A stretch of DNA of 64,000 bases from Candidatus Methanoplasma termitum (GTDB lineage: Archaea > Thermoplasmatota > Thermoplasmata > Methanomassiliicoccales > Methanomethylophilaceae). Where the stretch lies: positions 620,001 through 684,000 of the forward strand of contig NZ_CP010070.1 of the NCBI RefSeq assembly GCF_000800805.1. Direction: 5' to 3'. Positions 24,265 through 33,467 of the stretch are shown in pieces (positions within the stretch are counted from its first letter, which is position 1; each line of letters starts with the position of its first letter). The notes beneath the pieces were generated by a model. That model did not search any database, had not been told where the DNA came from, and worked only from the letters and a program-made list of their open reading frames with translations. The translations under genes were made by a program, and so were the position numbers.

Positions 24265-25473
24265 ATGATACTTAACAGATGTCCGAAATATTCGCCCGGT
24301 GCGGGAATAAGAGTGGTGCCTCCAGAGAAGACGTTGGAAAGGGTCCTTCCCATACTCCCGCGGATCGGGATATGCGACCCTTTGGACATCACTCCGTTAG
24401 ACAACATAGGCATACCGGTTTTCGCTGTGGACCGCCCCGGCGCTTCAAAGGGGGCTGTCAAGAACTATAACGGAAAGGGCGCTACACCGGAGCAGGCGAA
24501 AGCATCGGCTGCGATGGAAGCGATCGAAAGATACAGTGCGGAACGGCGCGATACGGACGAGGTCGTGTACGGCACTTTGCAGCAGGCGATGAACGTCGGC
24601 ATGACAGTGGATCCAAAGGACCTTATACTTCCTCTCAGGACCCTCGGCGTTTATGATACGGCGGAGATCGCTTGGGTATTGGGATATGAGCTGCTCAGAG
24701 GCGCCCAGATATGGATCCCGGCCTGTGCGGTCTTCCATCCTTATTTCCCAGACAGCGATCTCCCCTTATTCAGATATCATACGAACGGTATCGCTTCCGG
24801 GAACACCGTGGAAGAAGCTATCCTTCATGCACTGTTCGAGTTGATCGAAAGGGATGCTTGGTCCATGGCGGAAGGACGCGGCAGGGCGTTCGCAGATGTT
24901 GTTGTGGAGGAGGATTCCGTCCCGGGAAAGCTGTTGAGAAAGATGGAGGATAAAGGGGTCAAGATACACCTCAAGGACCTGACGCACGATATCGGTATTC
25001 CGACAATAGGTGCCGCTGCGGACGATACGGTTTCAAAGGACCCGGAACTCCTTACTATCGGAGTGGGGACGCATCTTAACCCGGAGATCGCATGCATACG
25101 CGCCATCACAGAGGTCGCACAGAGCAGGACCACACACAAACACGGCGTCAAGGGGAACGCACGCCTGTTGAAGATAGCGAACGACATGGGATATGATAAA
25201 ATAAAATCCGTCAACTCTCTTTGGTATAGAGATCTGAACGAGAAAGTTCATCTGAAAGATATGATTGATCTTTCCACCCCATATGTTCTGGATGACATCG
25301 AGGTCGTTCTTGACAGGCTTGTGCAGACAGGTTTCGACATGGTGATCGTTTCCGACCTTACACGGCCCGAAACGGGAATACCTGTCGTGAGGATGACAGT
25401 GCCAGGTCTGGAGGTATCCACTATGGATCCGGAGAGAGAAGGCGCCAGACTCAACGGTATGTGGAATGAATGA
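24265..25473 (+). CDS. ycaO: YcaO-type McrA glycine thioamidation enzyme (methanogenesis marker 1)
   Basis: 402 residues. YcaO enzymes use ATP to activate a peptide amide; the methanogen member converts a McrA glycine to thioglycine with a sulfide source. ATP/Mg-binding acidic motifs are present: SAAMEAIERYSAE (81-93) and HALFELIERDAWS, plus the family's RAITEVAQSR. The C-terminal GIPVVRMTVPGLEV is characteristic. A TfuA partner is often encoded next to it; none is visible here, though some methanogens manage without an adjacent copy. Its location beside the MCR-activation genes supports McrA as substrate. Promoter: ATTAAAATATATCATA about 25-40 bases upstream. Confidence 0.93.
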   Translation: MILNRCPKYSPGAGIRVVPPEKTLERVLPILPRIGICDPLDITPLDNIGIPVFAVDRPGASKGAVKNYNGKGATPEQAKASAAMEAIERYSAERRDTDEVVYGTLQQAMNVGMTVDPKDLILPLRTLGVYDTAEIAWVLGYELLRGAQIWIPACAVFHPYFPDSDLPLFRYHTNGIASGNTVEEAILHALFELIERDAWSMAEGRGRAFADVVVEEDSVPGKLLRKMEDKGVKIHLKDLTHDIGIPTIGAAADDTVSKDPELLTIGVGTHLNPEIACIRAITEVAQSRTTHKHGVKGNARLLKIANDMGYDKIKSVNSLWYRDLNEKVHLKDMIDLSTPYVLDDIEVVLDRLVQTGFDMVIVSDLTRPETGIPVVRMTVPGLEVSTMDPEREGARLNGMWNE

Positions 25474-25515
25474 CCGCTTTTGTGTTTATGCAGAAATTAT
25501 AATGTATGAGTGCAT

Positions 25516-26208
25516 ATGGTCAAACCGATGGCTCTGGTCGCGATTAGGTGTCCGAACTGCGGCGGTACGGTCCAGTTCGAAGAAAAAATGAACTCGGGAT
25601 TCTGTGTACACTGCGGCAATAAGATCGCAAATGAGCACCCCGCAATTGAACAGGTACCGACCGATCATGATTCAAAAATGGCTTACTATCTGAAAAAAGC
25701 AAAAGGATCCCTGACAGATCATGATTGGGATACCGCGGACGGACTGGTGAATAACATACTGAAGCTGGACCCCGACTGCAAGGACGCTTGGTATATGCAG
25801 GCCCTTCTGCACCGCAGGGACGGTACATCTGAAAGCATAATTGAGAAAGCGGAAAGCGGCGGGAAGAGGGACTACGGCGTGTTCTCCAAGGAGGACATAT
25901 CAAAGTGCTGGGGAGAATTCGACCTGACGGTCAAATATGAAATTTCAAAAAGGACCACCCTTACCGTAAAAACACTCGTAGTGATCGACGGGAAGGACTC
26001 GTTCCCGCTTGAAAGGGGCAAAAGCACGATCTTCGGAGTGAACTCAGGCACGCATGATATCACAGCCCAGTTCATAATGAAAAAGGGTTTGACGAAGGGA
26101 GATAATATGTCCTTCATCGCCTCCAAAGATCATGAATTCGTGATAAAAACGTCTACTTCCGGCATGATAATGGTCTATATCGAGCCAAAAATAGTTCAGA
26201 TAAGTTGA
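25516..26208 (+). CDS. Zinc-ribbon protein with TPR-like segment, unknown function
   Basis: About 230 residues; GTG 25510, ATG 25516 and ATG 25528 are possible starts. An N-terminal zinc ribbon CPNCGG...CVHCGN is followed by a TPR-like helical pair (AKGSLTDHDWDTADGLVNNILKLDPDCKDAWYMQALLHRRDG) and a C-terminal beta-sandwich (DLTVKYEISKRTTLTVKTLVVIDGK...PKIVQIS). This zinc ribbon plus TPR architecture also appears, greatly expanded, in the 1006-residue protein at 53713. Function unknown. Confidence 0.7.
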   Translation: MVKPMALVAIRCPNCGGTVQFEEKMNSGFCVHCGNKIANEHPAIEQVPTDHDSKMAYYLKKAKGSLTDHDWDTADGLVNNILKLDPDCKDAWYMQALLHRRDGTSESIIEKAESGGKRDYGVFSKEDISKCWGEFDLTVKYEISKRTTLTVKTLVVIDGKDSFPLERGKSTIFGVNSGTHDITAQFIMKKGLTKGDNMSFIASKDHEFVIKTSTSGMIMVYIEPKIVQIS

Positions 26209-26228
26209 GACTTTTGAGAAAGTATGAG

Positions 26229-26301
26229 TGCGACTGCCGGGATTCGAACCCGAGTTCTAACCTTGGCAAGGTCAAGTGATAACCAACTACACTACGGTCG
26301 C
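26229..26301 (-). tRNA. tRNA-Gly (anticodon GCC)
   Basis: On the minus strand: acceptor GCGACCG/CAGTCGC (one C-A mismatch at pair 6-67), D arm with GTTGG, anticodon stem TGACC/GGTTA around TTGCCAA (anticodon GCC), T arm TCGGG-TTCGAAT-CCCGG, discriminator A. 73 nt, no intron, CCA not encoded. Confidence 0.93.
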
Positions 26302-26349
26302 AGTGTCTCTGGCAAGATATTTTTTACATATAAATGTTATCATCTTTTT

Positions 26350-27867
26350 TCATATCTTGCGCTGACCTTGGAACAGAGCATTGTTCTGATAGACCGGTTC
26401 GCAGGTAATATTGAGCCCTAATCTTTTCAGGGTGGATTCTTCCACGGACGAGAGTATCACAGAAGAATGCATCTCGCATCCCCTCAGCTTGGGAAGTTGT
26501 TCGAGTGCGACCTTCGCTCTGGTATCGGTAAGCGCAGATATCGAAAGTGCGATCAACATCTCGTCCACGTGGAGTTTTGTATTCTTAAACCCAAGATTCT
26601 CCGTTTTCAGTGCCTGGATAGGCTCCAGTACTGTCGGCGATATCAGCAGGACGCTGTCATCCATGCCCGCCATGGTCTTCAAAGCGTTGAGTATCATCGC
26701 GGAGCTGGCGCCAAGCAGCATCGACGTCCTGCCGGTCAGTATCGTCCCGTCCTCCAACTCCACTCCGGATACGGCTGTGGCCTCGAGAACCGAGGGATCT
26801 TTATTGAGGGTCTCCGCTCTTTTCATTACAACGCCGATTACCTTCCTTTCACCTGAACCGATCGATGCGTTCTTCATCAACAATTCCATTCTGGCCACCA
26901 TCTCGTCTGATGCCATGCCCTGTTTCCTGTCTTTCAGCAGATCGTAATAGCGTCTTATCACTTCAAGCCTCGACGCTGCGGAGACCACTTCTTCGTCTGT
27001 GATGCAGAACCCGGCCATGTTCACGCCCATGTCCGTCGGCGACTTATAGGGAGATTCGCCGGATATGCTTTTCAAAATTGAATTCAGGACGGGGAATATC
27101 TCGATGTCCCTGTTGTAATTGACCGCTTGTTTGGAATACACTTCCAAGTGATAGGGGTCGATCATGTTCACATCCACAATATCTATCGTCGCCGCTTCGT
27201 ATGCAACGTTAATAGGGTGTTTGAGGGGTAAGTTCCAAATGGGGAATGTCTCGAACTTGGCATATCCGGCAGAAACTCCTTTTTTGTTCTCATGATATAG
27301 CTGTGAAAGGCATGTGGCCATCTTGCCGCTGCCGGGTCCCGGTGCGGTAACAACGACCAGCGGCCTGCTTGTCCTTATGTAATCGTTCTTCCCAAAGCCT
27401 TTTTCGCTGACGATCTTCTCGACATCAAGAGGATAGCCTTCGATAGAGTTGTGCCTGTATACCTTGATGTTCAATGCTTTCAGACGTTTCTCGAATACGA
27501 CCACCGCAGGCTGTGAAACATACTGAGTAAGCACGATGCTGTCGGCGAGGATCCCTCTTTCCCTGAACGAATCGACCAATCTGAGAGCTTCCATGTCATA
27601 TGTTATTCCGTTATCTCCCCTCATCTTGTTCTTCGCAATGTCGCCGGCATTGACGACGACGATCGCTTCAAGGCTGTCCTTCAGTTCCATGAGCATCTTT
27701 ATTTTGCTGTCGGGGCTGAACCCCGGAAGCACCCGAGAAGCATGGAAGTCGTCAAAGAGCTTGCCACCGAATTCGAGATACAGCTTGCCACCGAACTTGT
27801 CGATCCTTTTTCTTATATTTTCAGACTGTATCCTGATGTACTTCTCGTTGTCAAACCCCATTCTCAT
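26350..27867 (-). CDS. DUF1846 family protein
   Basis: 505 residues, the length of this family, known from Firmicutes and some archaea. A P-loop-like VVTAPGPGSGKMATCLSQLYHE at about 173-194 suggests nucleotide binding; other family blocks are KLYLEFGGKLFDDFHASRVLPGF at the N-terminus, KNKMRGDNGITYD, and GMASDEMVARMELLMKNA. Structures of family members exist but the cellular function is unsettled. Monocistronic, between tRNA-Gly and the helicase. Patchy archaeal distribution suggests transfer from gut Firmicutes, which is inference. Confidence 0.85.
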   Translation of the reverse strand: MRMGFDNEKYIRIQSENIRKRIDKFGGKLYLEFGGKLFDDFHASRVLPGFSPDSKIKMLMELKDSLEAIVVVNAGDIAKNKMRGDNGITYDMEALRLVDSFRERGILADSIVLTQYVSQPAVVVFEKRLKALNIKVYRHNSIEGYPLDVEKIVSEKGFGKNDYIRTSRPLVVVTAPGPGSGKMATCLSQLYHENKKGVSAGYAKFETFPIWNLPLKHPINVAYEAATIDIVDVNMIDPYHLEVYSKQAVNYNRDIEIFPVLNSILKSISGESPYKSPTDMGVNMAGFCITDEEVVSAASRLEVIRRYYDLLKDRKQGMASDEMVARMELLMKNASIGSGERKVIGVVMKRAETLNKDPSVLEATAVSGVELEDGTILTGRTSMLLGASSAMILNALKTMAGMDDSVLLISPTVLEPIQALKTENLGFKNTKLHVDEMLIALSISALTDTRAKVALEQLPKLRGCEMHSSVILSSVEESTLKRLGLNITCEPVYQNNALFQGQRKI

Positions 27868-27987
27868 ATTAACGTGAAAAGGAGATAGCTTTCGCTTCTA
27901 AATAAGGTTATCCCGCTTTTTCGATCGCTTTCTACTTAGGTAAGTATTTATTATTATGGAGAATTAACAACAACGAAACAGAGATGT

Positions 27988-28004
27988 CTGCGTTATAGTC
28001 GCAG
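27988..28004 (+). promoter_or_regulatory. 5' UTR hairpin ahead of the DEAD-box helicase
   Basis: CTGCG (27988-27992) pairs with CGCAG (28000-28004) across loop TTATAGT. A TATA-like GTATTTATTATT at about 27945-27956 predicts a leader of roughly 55 nt containing this hairpin, with GTGAT at 28024 as Shine-Dalgarno. A structured leader on a helicase gene is a common autoregulation or cold-response layout. Confidence 0.35.
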
Positions 28005-28034
28005 GCTGTTTGGATTCAGATCAGTGATGTATAA

Positions 28035-29447
28035 ATGATCTCAAATTTCACAGACCTAGGTATTTCAGAAGATATTGCAAAAGCCATGGATGACATCGGT
28101 TGGGAAGAACCCACCCCCATACAAAAAGCATCGATCCCGTTGGGTTTGAAGGGGACTGATATGTTCGGGCAGGCCCAGACCGGAACAGGAAAGACCGGTG
28201 CGTTCGGAACAATAATCCTTCAAAGGACGGAGCCGAAACAGAGACTTCCCACATCGATAATCCTTGTGCCTACAAGGGAGCTTGCCAACCAGGTGTCCGA
28301 TCAGCTGACGGATATCGCAAAATACACCGGACATAAAAGCGTCCCGATATACGGCGGAGCCAGCATCGAGGGGCAAATGAAGCAGTTGGAAAAAGGTGCG
28401 GATATCATCGCCGGGACCCCCGGAAGGGTGAAGGATATGATCAACAGAGGCATCCTCAATCTCAGCAAGATCGAGATCATGGTCCTGGATGAAGCGGACA
28501 GGATGTTGGACATGGGATTCATCGAGGATATTGAAGATATTCTCAAAGCGATGCCGAGGAACAGACAGACGCTGCTTTTCTCAGCAACGATGTCCGAGGA
28601 CGTGAAACGTCTGGCCGGCGACTATATGATCAAACCGAAAGAGATCAGCGTCTCTCAGGACGAGGTCGTTCTGGATCTAACAAAACAATATTACATACCG
28701 GTGGGGAGAAGGAACAAATCCTGGGCACTGACAAGGATACTCGATATCGATAAACCCAAAGCGATAATATTCTGCCAAACAAAGAAAATGGTCGATATAC
28801 TCGACGAAAGGCTCACAAGCTTCCGTTATAAGGTCAAGGCCATCCATGGAGATATGCCTCAGTCGAAAAGAGAAAGGGTGCTCAGCGATTTCAAAGAGGA
28901 TAAGATAGAGATACTCATAGCAACGGACGTTGCCGCGAGAGGCCTGGATATAGATGATATCTCTTACGTTATCAACTACGACATGCCTGAGGACATCGAG
29001 ACATACATCCACAGAATTGGACGTACCGGAAGGGCAGGCAAGGAGGGAGTTGCCATCTCTTTCGTTACTACTGAAGAGGAATACCTTATCAGAGAATTCG
29101 AGCTCAGGACAGAAATGAAGATCGAGAAAAGAGATGTTCCGGAGGGTGAGGAAGGAACAAAAGACACCATAAGAAGAGTGGTCGACTATGATCAGCTCTC
29201 TGATGTTTACGGTATGGTGAAGTTCGAGATCAATCTTGGGAAGAATGACGGTCTCGGAAAGGTAAGTCTCGCAGAGCATTTGATCAGAGCAGCTAAGATC
29301 AGAGATTTCGCAATAGGAAAGATCGAACTCGGACCAGAATCATCGGTTGTCGAAGTACACAAAGACTTCGGGAACAGGATGACAATGGATCTACCCAAGG
29401 TGAAATTCAAAAATAAGAGAGTTACCGTGAAAGTGGTGCAGAACTGA
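28035..29447 (+). CDS. DEAD-box ATP-dependent RNA helicase
   Basis: 470 residues. All core motifs: Q motif (WEEPTPIQKASIP), motif I AQTGTGKTGA (47-56), PTRELAN, TPGRVKD, DEADRM, SAT, and C-terminal RecA motifs ATDVAARGLDID and HRIGRTGRAG. A C-terminal extension (about 385-470) resembles a DbpA-type RNA-binding domain: YGMVKFEINLGKNDGLGKVSLAEHLIRAAKI...GKIELGPESSVVEV. That points to rRNA or ribosome assembly, or cold adaptation. The gene is convergent with valS. Confidence 0.95.
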   Translation: MISNFTDLGISEDIAKAMDDIGWEEPTPIQKASIPLGLKGTDMFGQAQTGTGKTGAFGTIILQRTEPKQRLPTSIILVPTRELANQVSDQLTDIAKYTGHKSVPIYGGASIEGQMKQLEKGADIIAGTPGRVKDMINRGILNLSKIEIMVLDEADRMLDMGFIEDIEDILKAMPRNRQTLLFSATMSEDVKRLAGDYMIKPKEISVSQDEVVLDLTKQYYIPVGRRNKSWALTRILDIDKPKAIIFCQTKKMVDILDERLTSFRYKVKAIHGDMPQSKRERVLSDFKEDKIEILIATDVAARGLDIDDISYVINYDMPEDIETYIHRIGRTGRAGKEGVAISFVTTEEEYLIREFELRTEMKIEKRDVPEGEEGTKDTIRRVVDYDQLSDVYGMVKFEINLGKNDGLGKVSLAEHLIRAAKIRDFAIGKIELGPESSVVEVHKDFGNRMTMDLPKVKFKNKRVTVKVVQN

Positions 29448-29453
29448 CCTCGG

Positions 29454-32063
29454 TCAGATCTCCAACACGATCAGGGTGTTTCCGAGCTGGATCGTCTCGA
29501 CTGTTTTGCCGTCGAGCGTCAATCTTTTTTCAGCTTCCCAGAACTCTTGTGCCAGCGTCATCTTTTCTCCGTCGACGGTGATCTTTAATCCTGCCGGTGT
29601 GATCGAGTTGACGGCGTCCTTGGGAGACAATGCGGAAAGGGCCGCAACTATTCCTTTTGCCTGTGCCTTGAATGCCGGACCGAGCTTTGCATGAACGGGT
29701 TTGATCGCAACGATCTCCTCCTTCAGTTCAGCCTTCTTCAGGAATATCAGGTCTTTGATCTTCGATGTCTCGGTGATATCCTGAGATGCTTTTTCAAGCA
29801 CAAGCACATCCTCTCCGATTATCTCGACCTTGGACAGTTCCGCATTCAAGGGCATCTTCTTTTCCGATTTCCAGGCCCTTATCGCAGATGTGATCTCTGT
29901 GATCGCCCTGCCGATCCCGATCGCTTCCTCATCAACGAAGATCGATGACGGCCAATCCATTATGTGTATGCTCTTGGACTTTTCGTATTTGGCAAAATGC
30001 TCCTGATAGACGTCCTCAGTAACATGAGGCATGAACGGTGCCAGCATCTTTATGCTTCTCAGGAAAACATTATAGAGAGTGTACTTAACTGCGGGGTCTT
30101 TCCTCATCTTTGCCATTTCTATGTAATTGTCGGCGAACTCATGCCAGATGAATGACTCCACTTCTTTCAACGCCTTATCGAATTGATACTGGTCGAGATA
30201 TTCCGTCACCGCTTCCCGTGTCTCGGAGTAACGGCTTATTATCCATTTATCTGATTCTCTGAACACTCCCGTCTTAGAAGGTTTGCTGTCGAAGAACCTT
30301 CCGACGAACTGACCGATGTTGAATATCTTGTTGGCAAGCTTCTTCCCTCTTGTGACGTCGGCCTCTCTGAATGCATGGTCCGTGCCGAGGGAACACGATG
30401 CGGCGAAATACCTCAGCGCATCGGCCCCGTGGTTCTCTAAGATGGGGATGGGATTGATCACATTTCCGACCGAGGAGTGCATCGGCGTCCCGTCCGGGGC
30501 CATGATGAATCCGTGTATCATGATATCCTCCCATGGGATGGATTGTTCAAGCTGCTCCGCTCTGAGGATGGAATAGAATGCCCAGGTCCTTATGATATCG
30601 TGGGATTGCGGCCTCATGCTCATGGGGAAGAACTTCTTATGGAGTTCGTCGTCTCTCTTCCAGAACGTGTTGTAAAGCGATGAGCCGGACGAGTCCATCC
30701 ATGTATCGAAGACATCGGTGCAGCCGATGAGTTTTCCTTTACATTTCGGACACTTCTCAACTGGCGGGGCATCCGTTGTCGGATCGACATAACACTGCTC
30801 CTCTGTCGCACAAACGGCCTCTCCGCATTCTTCGCATTCCCATACGGGGACCGGTGTTGCAAAGATACGCTGTCTGCTTAAGACCCAGTCCCATTCCAGA
30901 GAATTGACCCAATCCTGAAGCCTTATTTTCATGAATTCGGGATACCACTTTATCTCATCGGCCCTCTTGAGCACCTGTTCTTTAAGTTCAAGCGTTTTCA
31001 GGAACCACTGAGGAACCTGAAGGAACTCGACAGGCGTGCTGCATCTCCAGCAGACCGAGACCTGCTGGGGCGAATCCTTCTGTTCGACCAATATCCCGGA
31101 TGCTTTGAGATCGGCGATGATGGCCGCCCTCGCCTCCTTCACCGGCATTCCGACGTATTTTCCGGCAAGTTCGGTCATCTTACCGGCCTCGTCGATACCT
31201 TTCTCCATCTCCAGGTGGTACTTCATCACCCATTCCAGATCGTCCTTGTCGCCGATGGTGCATATCATTACATTCCCGGTTCCGAACTCCGGATCGACCT
31301 TCGGATCTGCTATGACCTTCACTTTACGCCCATAAATCGGGGTAACAAGCTCTTTTCCGATAAGGTGCTGCTTCTCTTTATCATCCGGATGGACGGCTAC
31401 GACCTTGCAGGTGCATATCAACTCAGGCCTGGTGGTTGCGATCATCACATGACCGCTTTTTCCTGCGATACCGAACTTGATGAAATTCAATTTCGTGACG
31501 TTGTCCTTATGATCCACTTCTGCGTCGGCGAGAGCGGTCATACATCTTGGGCACCAGTTGATAGGGAATGCGGCTTTGTAGACCATGCCTTTGTTGAATA
31601 ATTCAACGAACGATATCTGAGTGATCCTTCTGTAATATGGGGCATCCGTCTGATAGTAGATGCTCGGATCCATACTTTCCCCGAGTATCTCAAAGTGATG
31701 CGTCATCTCGTCTACGAACCCGTTTGCATACTCGCTGCAGAGTTTTCTGTACTCCTCTCTTGGAAGATCGAGCTTCGTGATGTTGTGTTTCTTCTCCACC
31801 TTTACTTCGATAGGAGTGCCGTTAACGTCGAAACACAACGGGAAAAAGACGTTGTAGCCTCTCATCCTTTTGTATCTCGCCGCGAAATCGATAAGCGAGT
31901 ATCCGGTGGCATGACCCAGATGGAGGGAGCCGGATGTGTACCTGGGAGGATTGTCGATGCTGTACGCAGGCTTTTCTGATTCCGGATCGAAGTGATAGAT
32001 CTCTTCGTCTTTCCACATCTTCTGCCAGCGTCTCTCGACTGAGATTGAATCGTACTGTGACAT
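29454..32063 (-). CDS. valS: Valyl-tRNA synthetase
   Basis: 869 residues from ATG 32063 (MSQYDSISVERRWQ); longer frames reach into the neighbouring gene. Class I features: HLGH in PPRYTSGSLHLGHATG, the connecting editing domain (ATTRPEL), zinc-finger cysteines WCPRC and CWRC plus CEECGE/CPKCKG, and the valyl-type WYPEFMKIRLQDWVNSLEWDWVLSRQR. The KMSKS loop reads APDGTPMHSSVGN (about residues 518-530), so the catalytic second lysine appears replaced by Ser. Anticodon-binding helices follow (FADNYIEMAKMRKD). The coiled C-terminal domain is short. It lies directly behind the CBS/HPF-like gene on the same strand. Confidence 0.93.
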   Translation of the reverse strand: MSQYDSISVERRWQKMWKDEEIYHFDPESEKPAYSIDNPPRYTSGSLHLGHATGYSLIDFAARYKRMRGYNVFFPLCFDVNGTPIEVKVEKKHNITKLDLPREEYRKLCSEYANGFVDEMTHHFEILGESMDPSIYYQTDAPYYRRITQISFVELFNKGMVYKAAFPINWCPRCMTALADAEVDHKDNVTKLNFIKFGIAGKSGHVMIATTRPELICTCKVVAVHPDDKEKQHLIGKELVTPIYGRKVKVIADPKVDPEFGTGNVMICTIGDKDDLEWVMKYHLEMEKGIDEAGKMTELAGKYVGMPVKEARAAIIADLKASGILVEQKDSPQQVSVCWRCSTPVEFLQVPQWFLKTLELKEQVLKRADEIKWYPEFMKIRLQDWVNSLEWDWVLSRQRIFATPVPVWECEECGEAVCATEEQCYVDPTTDAPPVEKCPKCKGKLIGCTDVFDTWMDSSGSSLYNTFWKRDDELHKKFFPMSMRPQSHDIIRTWAFYSILRAEQLEQSIPWEDIMIHGFIMAPDGTPMHSSVGNVINPIPILENHGADALRYFAASCSLGTDHAFREADVTRGKKLANKIFNIGQFVGRFFDSKPSKTGVFRESDKWIISRYSETREAVTEYLDQYQFDKALKEVESFIWHEFADNYIEMAKMRKDPAVKYTLYNVFLRSIKMLAPFMPHVTEDVYQEHFAKYEKSKSIHIMDWPSSIFVDEEAIGIGRAITEITSAIRAWKSEKKMPLNAELSKVEIIGEDVLVLEKASQDITETSKIKDLIFLKKAELKEEIVAIKPVHAKLGPAFKAQAKGIVAALSALSPKDAVNSITPAGLKITVDGEKMTLAQEFWEAEKRLTLDGKTVETIQLGNTLIVLEI

Positions 32064-32130
32064 TTTGAACATACTGTTATTGGGATAAGATAAAAAAAGG
32101 TTATGAAAGAAGTTTAGGATCTTTTCGTGG

Positions 32131-33273
32131 TCATTTCTTTCTTTTACGGAAGGAGACATTGGAATCCTTCATCGCAGTGACCTGCTGACCCATCTTTTTC
32201 ATAAGGTCGCTGTTCACTTTTACCAGATCCCAGCCCACTTCTTTGAGGTCGATGACCGTCCCATGTATGAAGAGCCTTCCCGACAGACTGTATTTGTTCT
32301 TGTTCCCGGCATCGTGGTACTTCGCAACGAATATCGTCAGAGACTGAGGCCTGTATATCTTGGATATCTTGGTCATCTCGGCCTCGATGTCGGCGTACAT
32401 GGCGTCGGTGTAGAATTTATCCTCGTCGTCCAACCCGCTTATCTGCACGAAGAGGGCTTCTCTCTCCCTGCTTGCAGATATCAATTCGACGATATCGAAT
32501 TCTGTGAGTATTCCGACAAGTTCCTTGCCGTCCACCACCGGCAGCGTTGAGAAACGGTTCTCTTCCATAAGCGATGCGGCGTGACCGATGGTCGCATCCC
32601 ATTCGATCGTTTTTACTGCTCCGTGATAGATGCTCTCAATGGTTATCTGAGCCTTGGAACTCTTCTTGAAGTCGCCGAAACTCTTTGTTTCGGTCTTCCA
32701 GTGGTTATCGATGATCTCTTTCATTCCGACTATCCCTATGGGCATAATGTTGCTGTCGACCACGGGCACCGTCATGATATCCAGTTTCCTCATTATCTCC
32801 AGCGCATCGTCCAGCATTCCGTCCTCTCTTACCGATTCGACGGGCGTGGTCATGATCTCCCAGACCTTGATGTCTTTCAATATTTTCATTCCCGCAGCCA
32901 CTTTTGTAAGGCTGCTCCTCGAAACTACGCCAATTATCTTCTTGCCGTTGATCACGGCTAACTGTCTGCAGTTGTTGGCGATTATGTGTTCTGCTATCTT
33001 AGTTATCTCCGTGTCCATAGAGAGGGTCGGGAGGTTCCTGATAAAATTCTTTACTTTTGTATCGGGTGTGACACTGCCTTTCCTCAGTATTGAACCGTAA
33101 CTCGCCATCCCCAGATAGTTACCGTTCTCGACTACGGGGATCTCCTGGAAGCCGGATTCCTTCATTTTGGAAAGAGCTTCTGCGGCCCTCCCCTCAGGGC
33201 CTATCGTCGGGAATTCTGACGTCATTATCTCTTTGACGGTTATTCCGCTTAATTGTGATCTCAAAATAGACAA
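32131..33273 (-). CDS. Four-CBS protein with C-terminal HPF-like domain
   Basis: 380 residues. Two Bateman modules (four CBS motifs beginning near residues 10, 80, 140 and 220: VKEIMTSEFPTI, VKNFIRNLPTLSMD, VWEIMTTPVESV, YHGAVKTIEWDATI) usually bind AMP, ADP or ATP. The last 100 residues look like a ribosome hibernation factor (HPF/YfiA) fold: SLTIFVAKYHDAGNKNKYS, RLFIHGTVID, then DLVKVNSDLMKKMGQQVTAMKD and a basic tail RKRKK. An energy-sensing ribosome-binding protein is a reasonable but unproven reading. About 70 bases upstream of valS, on the same strand. Confidence 0.75.
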   Translation of the reverse strand: MSILRSQLSGITVKEIMTSEFPTIGPEGRAAEALSKMKESGFQEIPVVENGNYLGMASYGSILRKGSVTPDTKVKNFIRNLPTLSMDTEITKIAEHIIANNCRQLAVINGKKIIGVVSRSSLTKVAAGMKILKDIKVWEIMTTPVESVREDGMLDDALEIMRKLDIMTVPVVDSNIMPIGIVGMKEIIDNHWKTETKSFGDFKKSSKAQITIESIYHGAVKTIEWDATIGHAASLMEENRFSTLPVVDGKELVGILTEFDIVELISASREREALFVQISGLDDEDKFYTDAMYADIEAEMTKISKIYRPQSLTIFVAKYHDAGNKNKYSLSGRLFIHGTVIDLKEVGWDLVKVNSDLMKKMGQQVTAMKDSNVSFRKRKK

Positions 33274-33336
33274 CTTTTTCTGATCTTCCAGGTCTTCGAC
33301 ACCTATGGTCTCACCGATTTACATATCGCCTCTTTG

Positions 33337-33347
33337 TGGATATAAAG
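33337..33347 (-). promoter_or_regulatory. TATA box of the CBS/HPF-like gene
   Basis: TCTTTATATCC on the minus strand about 65-75 bases before the ATG at 33273, within the 194-base gap after glyS. The rest of the gap shows no gene. Confidence 0.4.
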
Positions 33348-33467
33348 ATTGGTAGGATACTGGCAAATTCTCTGGACGCATCAAAACTACTTCGAATTAA
33401 TGAGGGGTCGATCCTGCCGAAACGGCTTTTTTATGCCGAACCGGCGAGGTATTAAATAGAGATTGCT

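Noticed and set aside
29454-32063. Isoleucyl-tRNA synthetase
   Set aside because: The GTPIEVKVEK segment briefly suggested IleRS, but the WYPEFMKIRLQDWVNSLEWDWVLSRQR and VSVCWRCSTPVEF segments are of valyl type.
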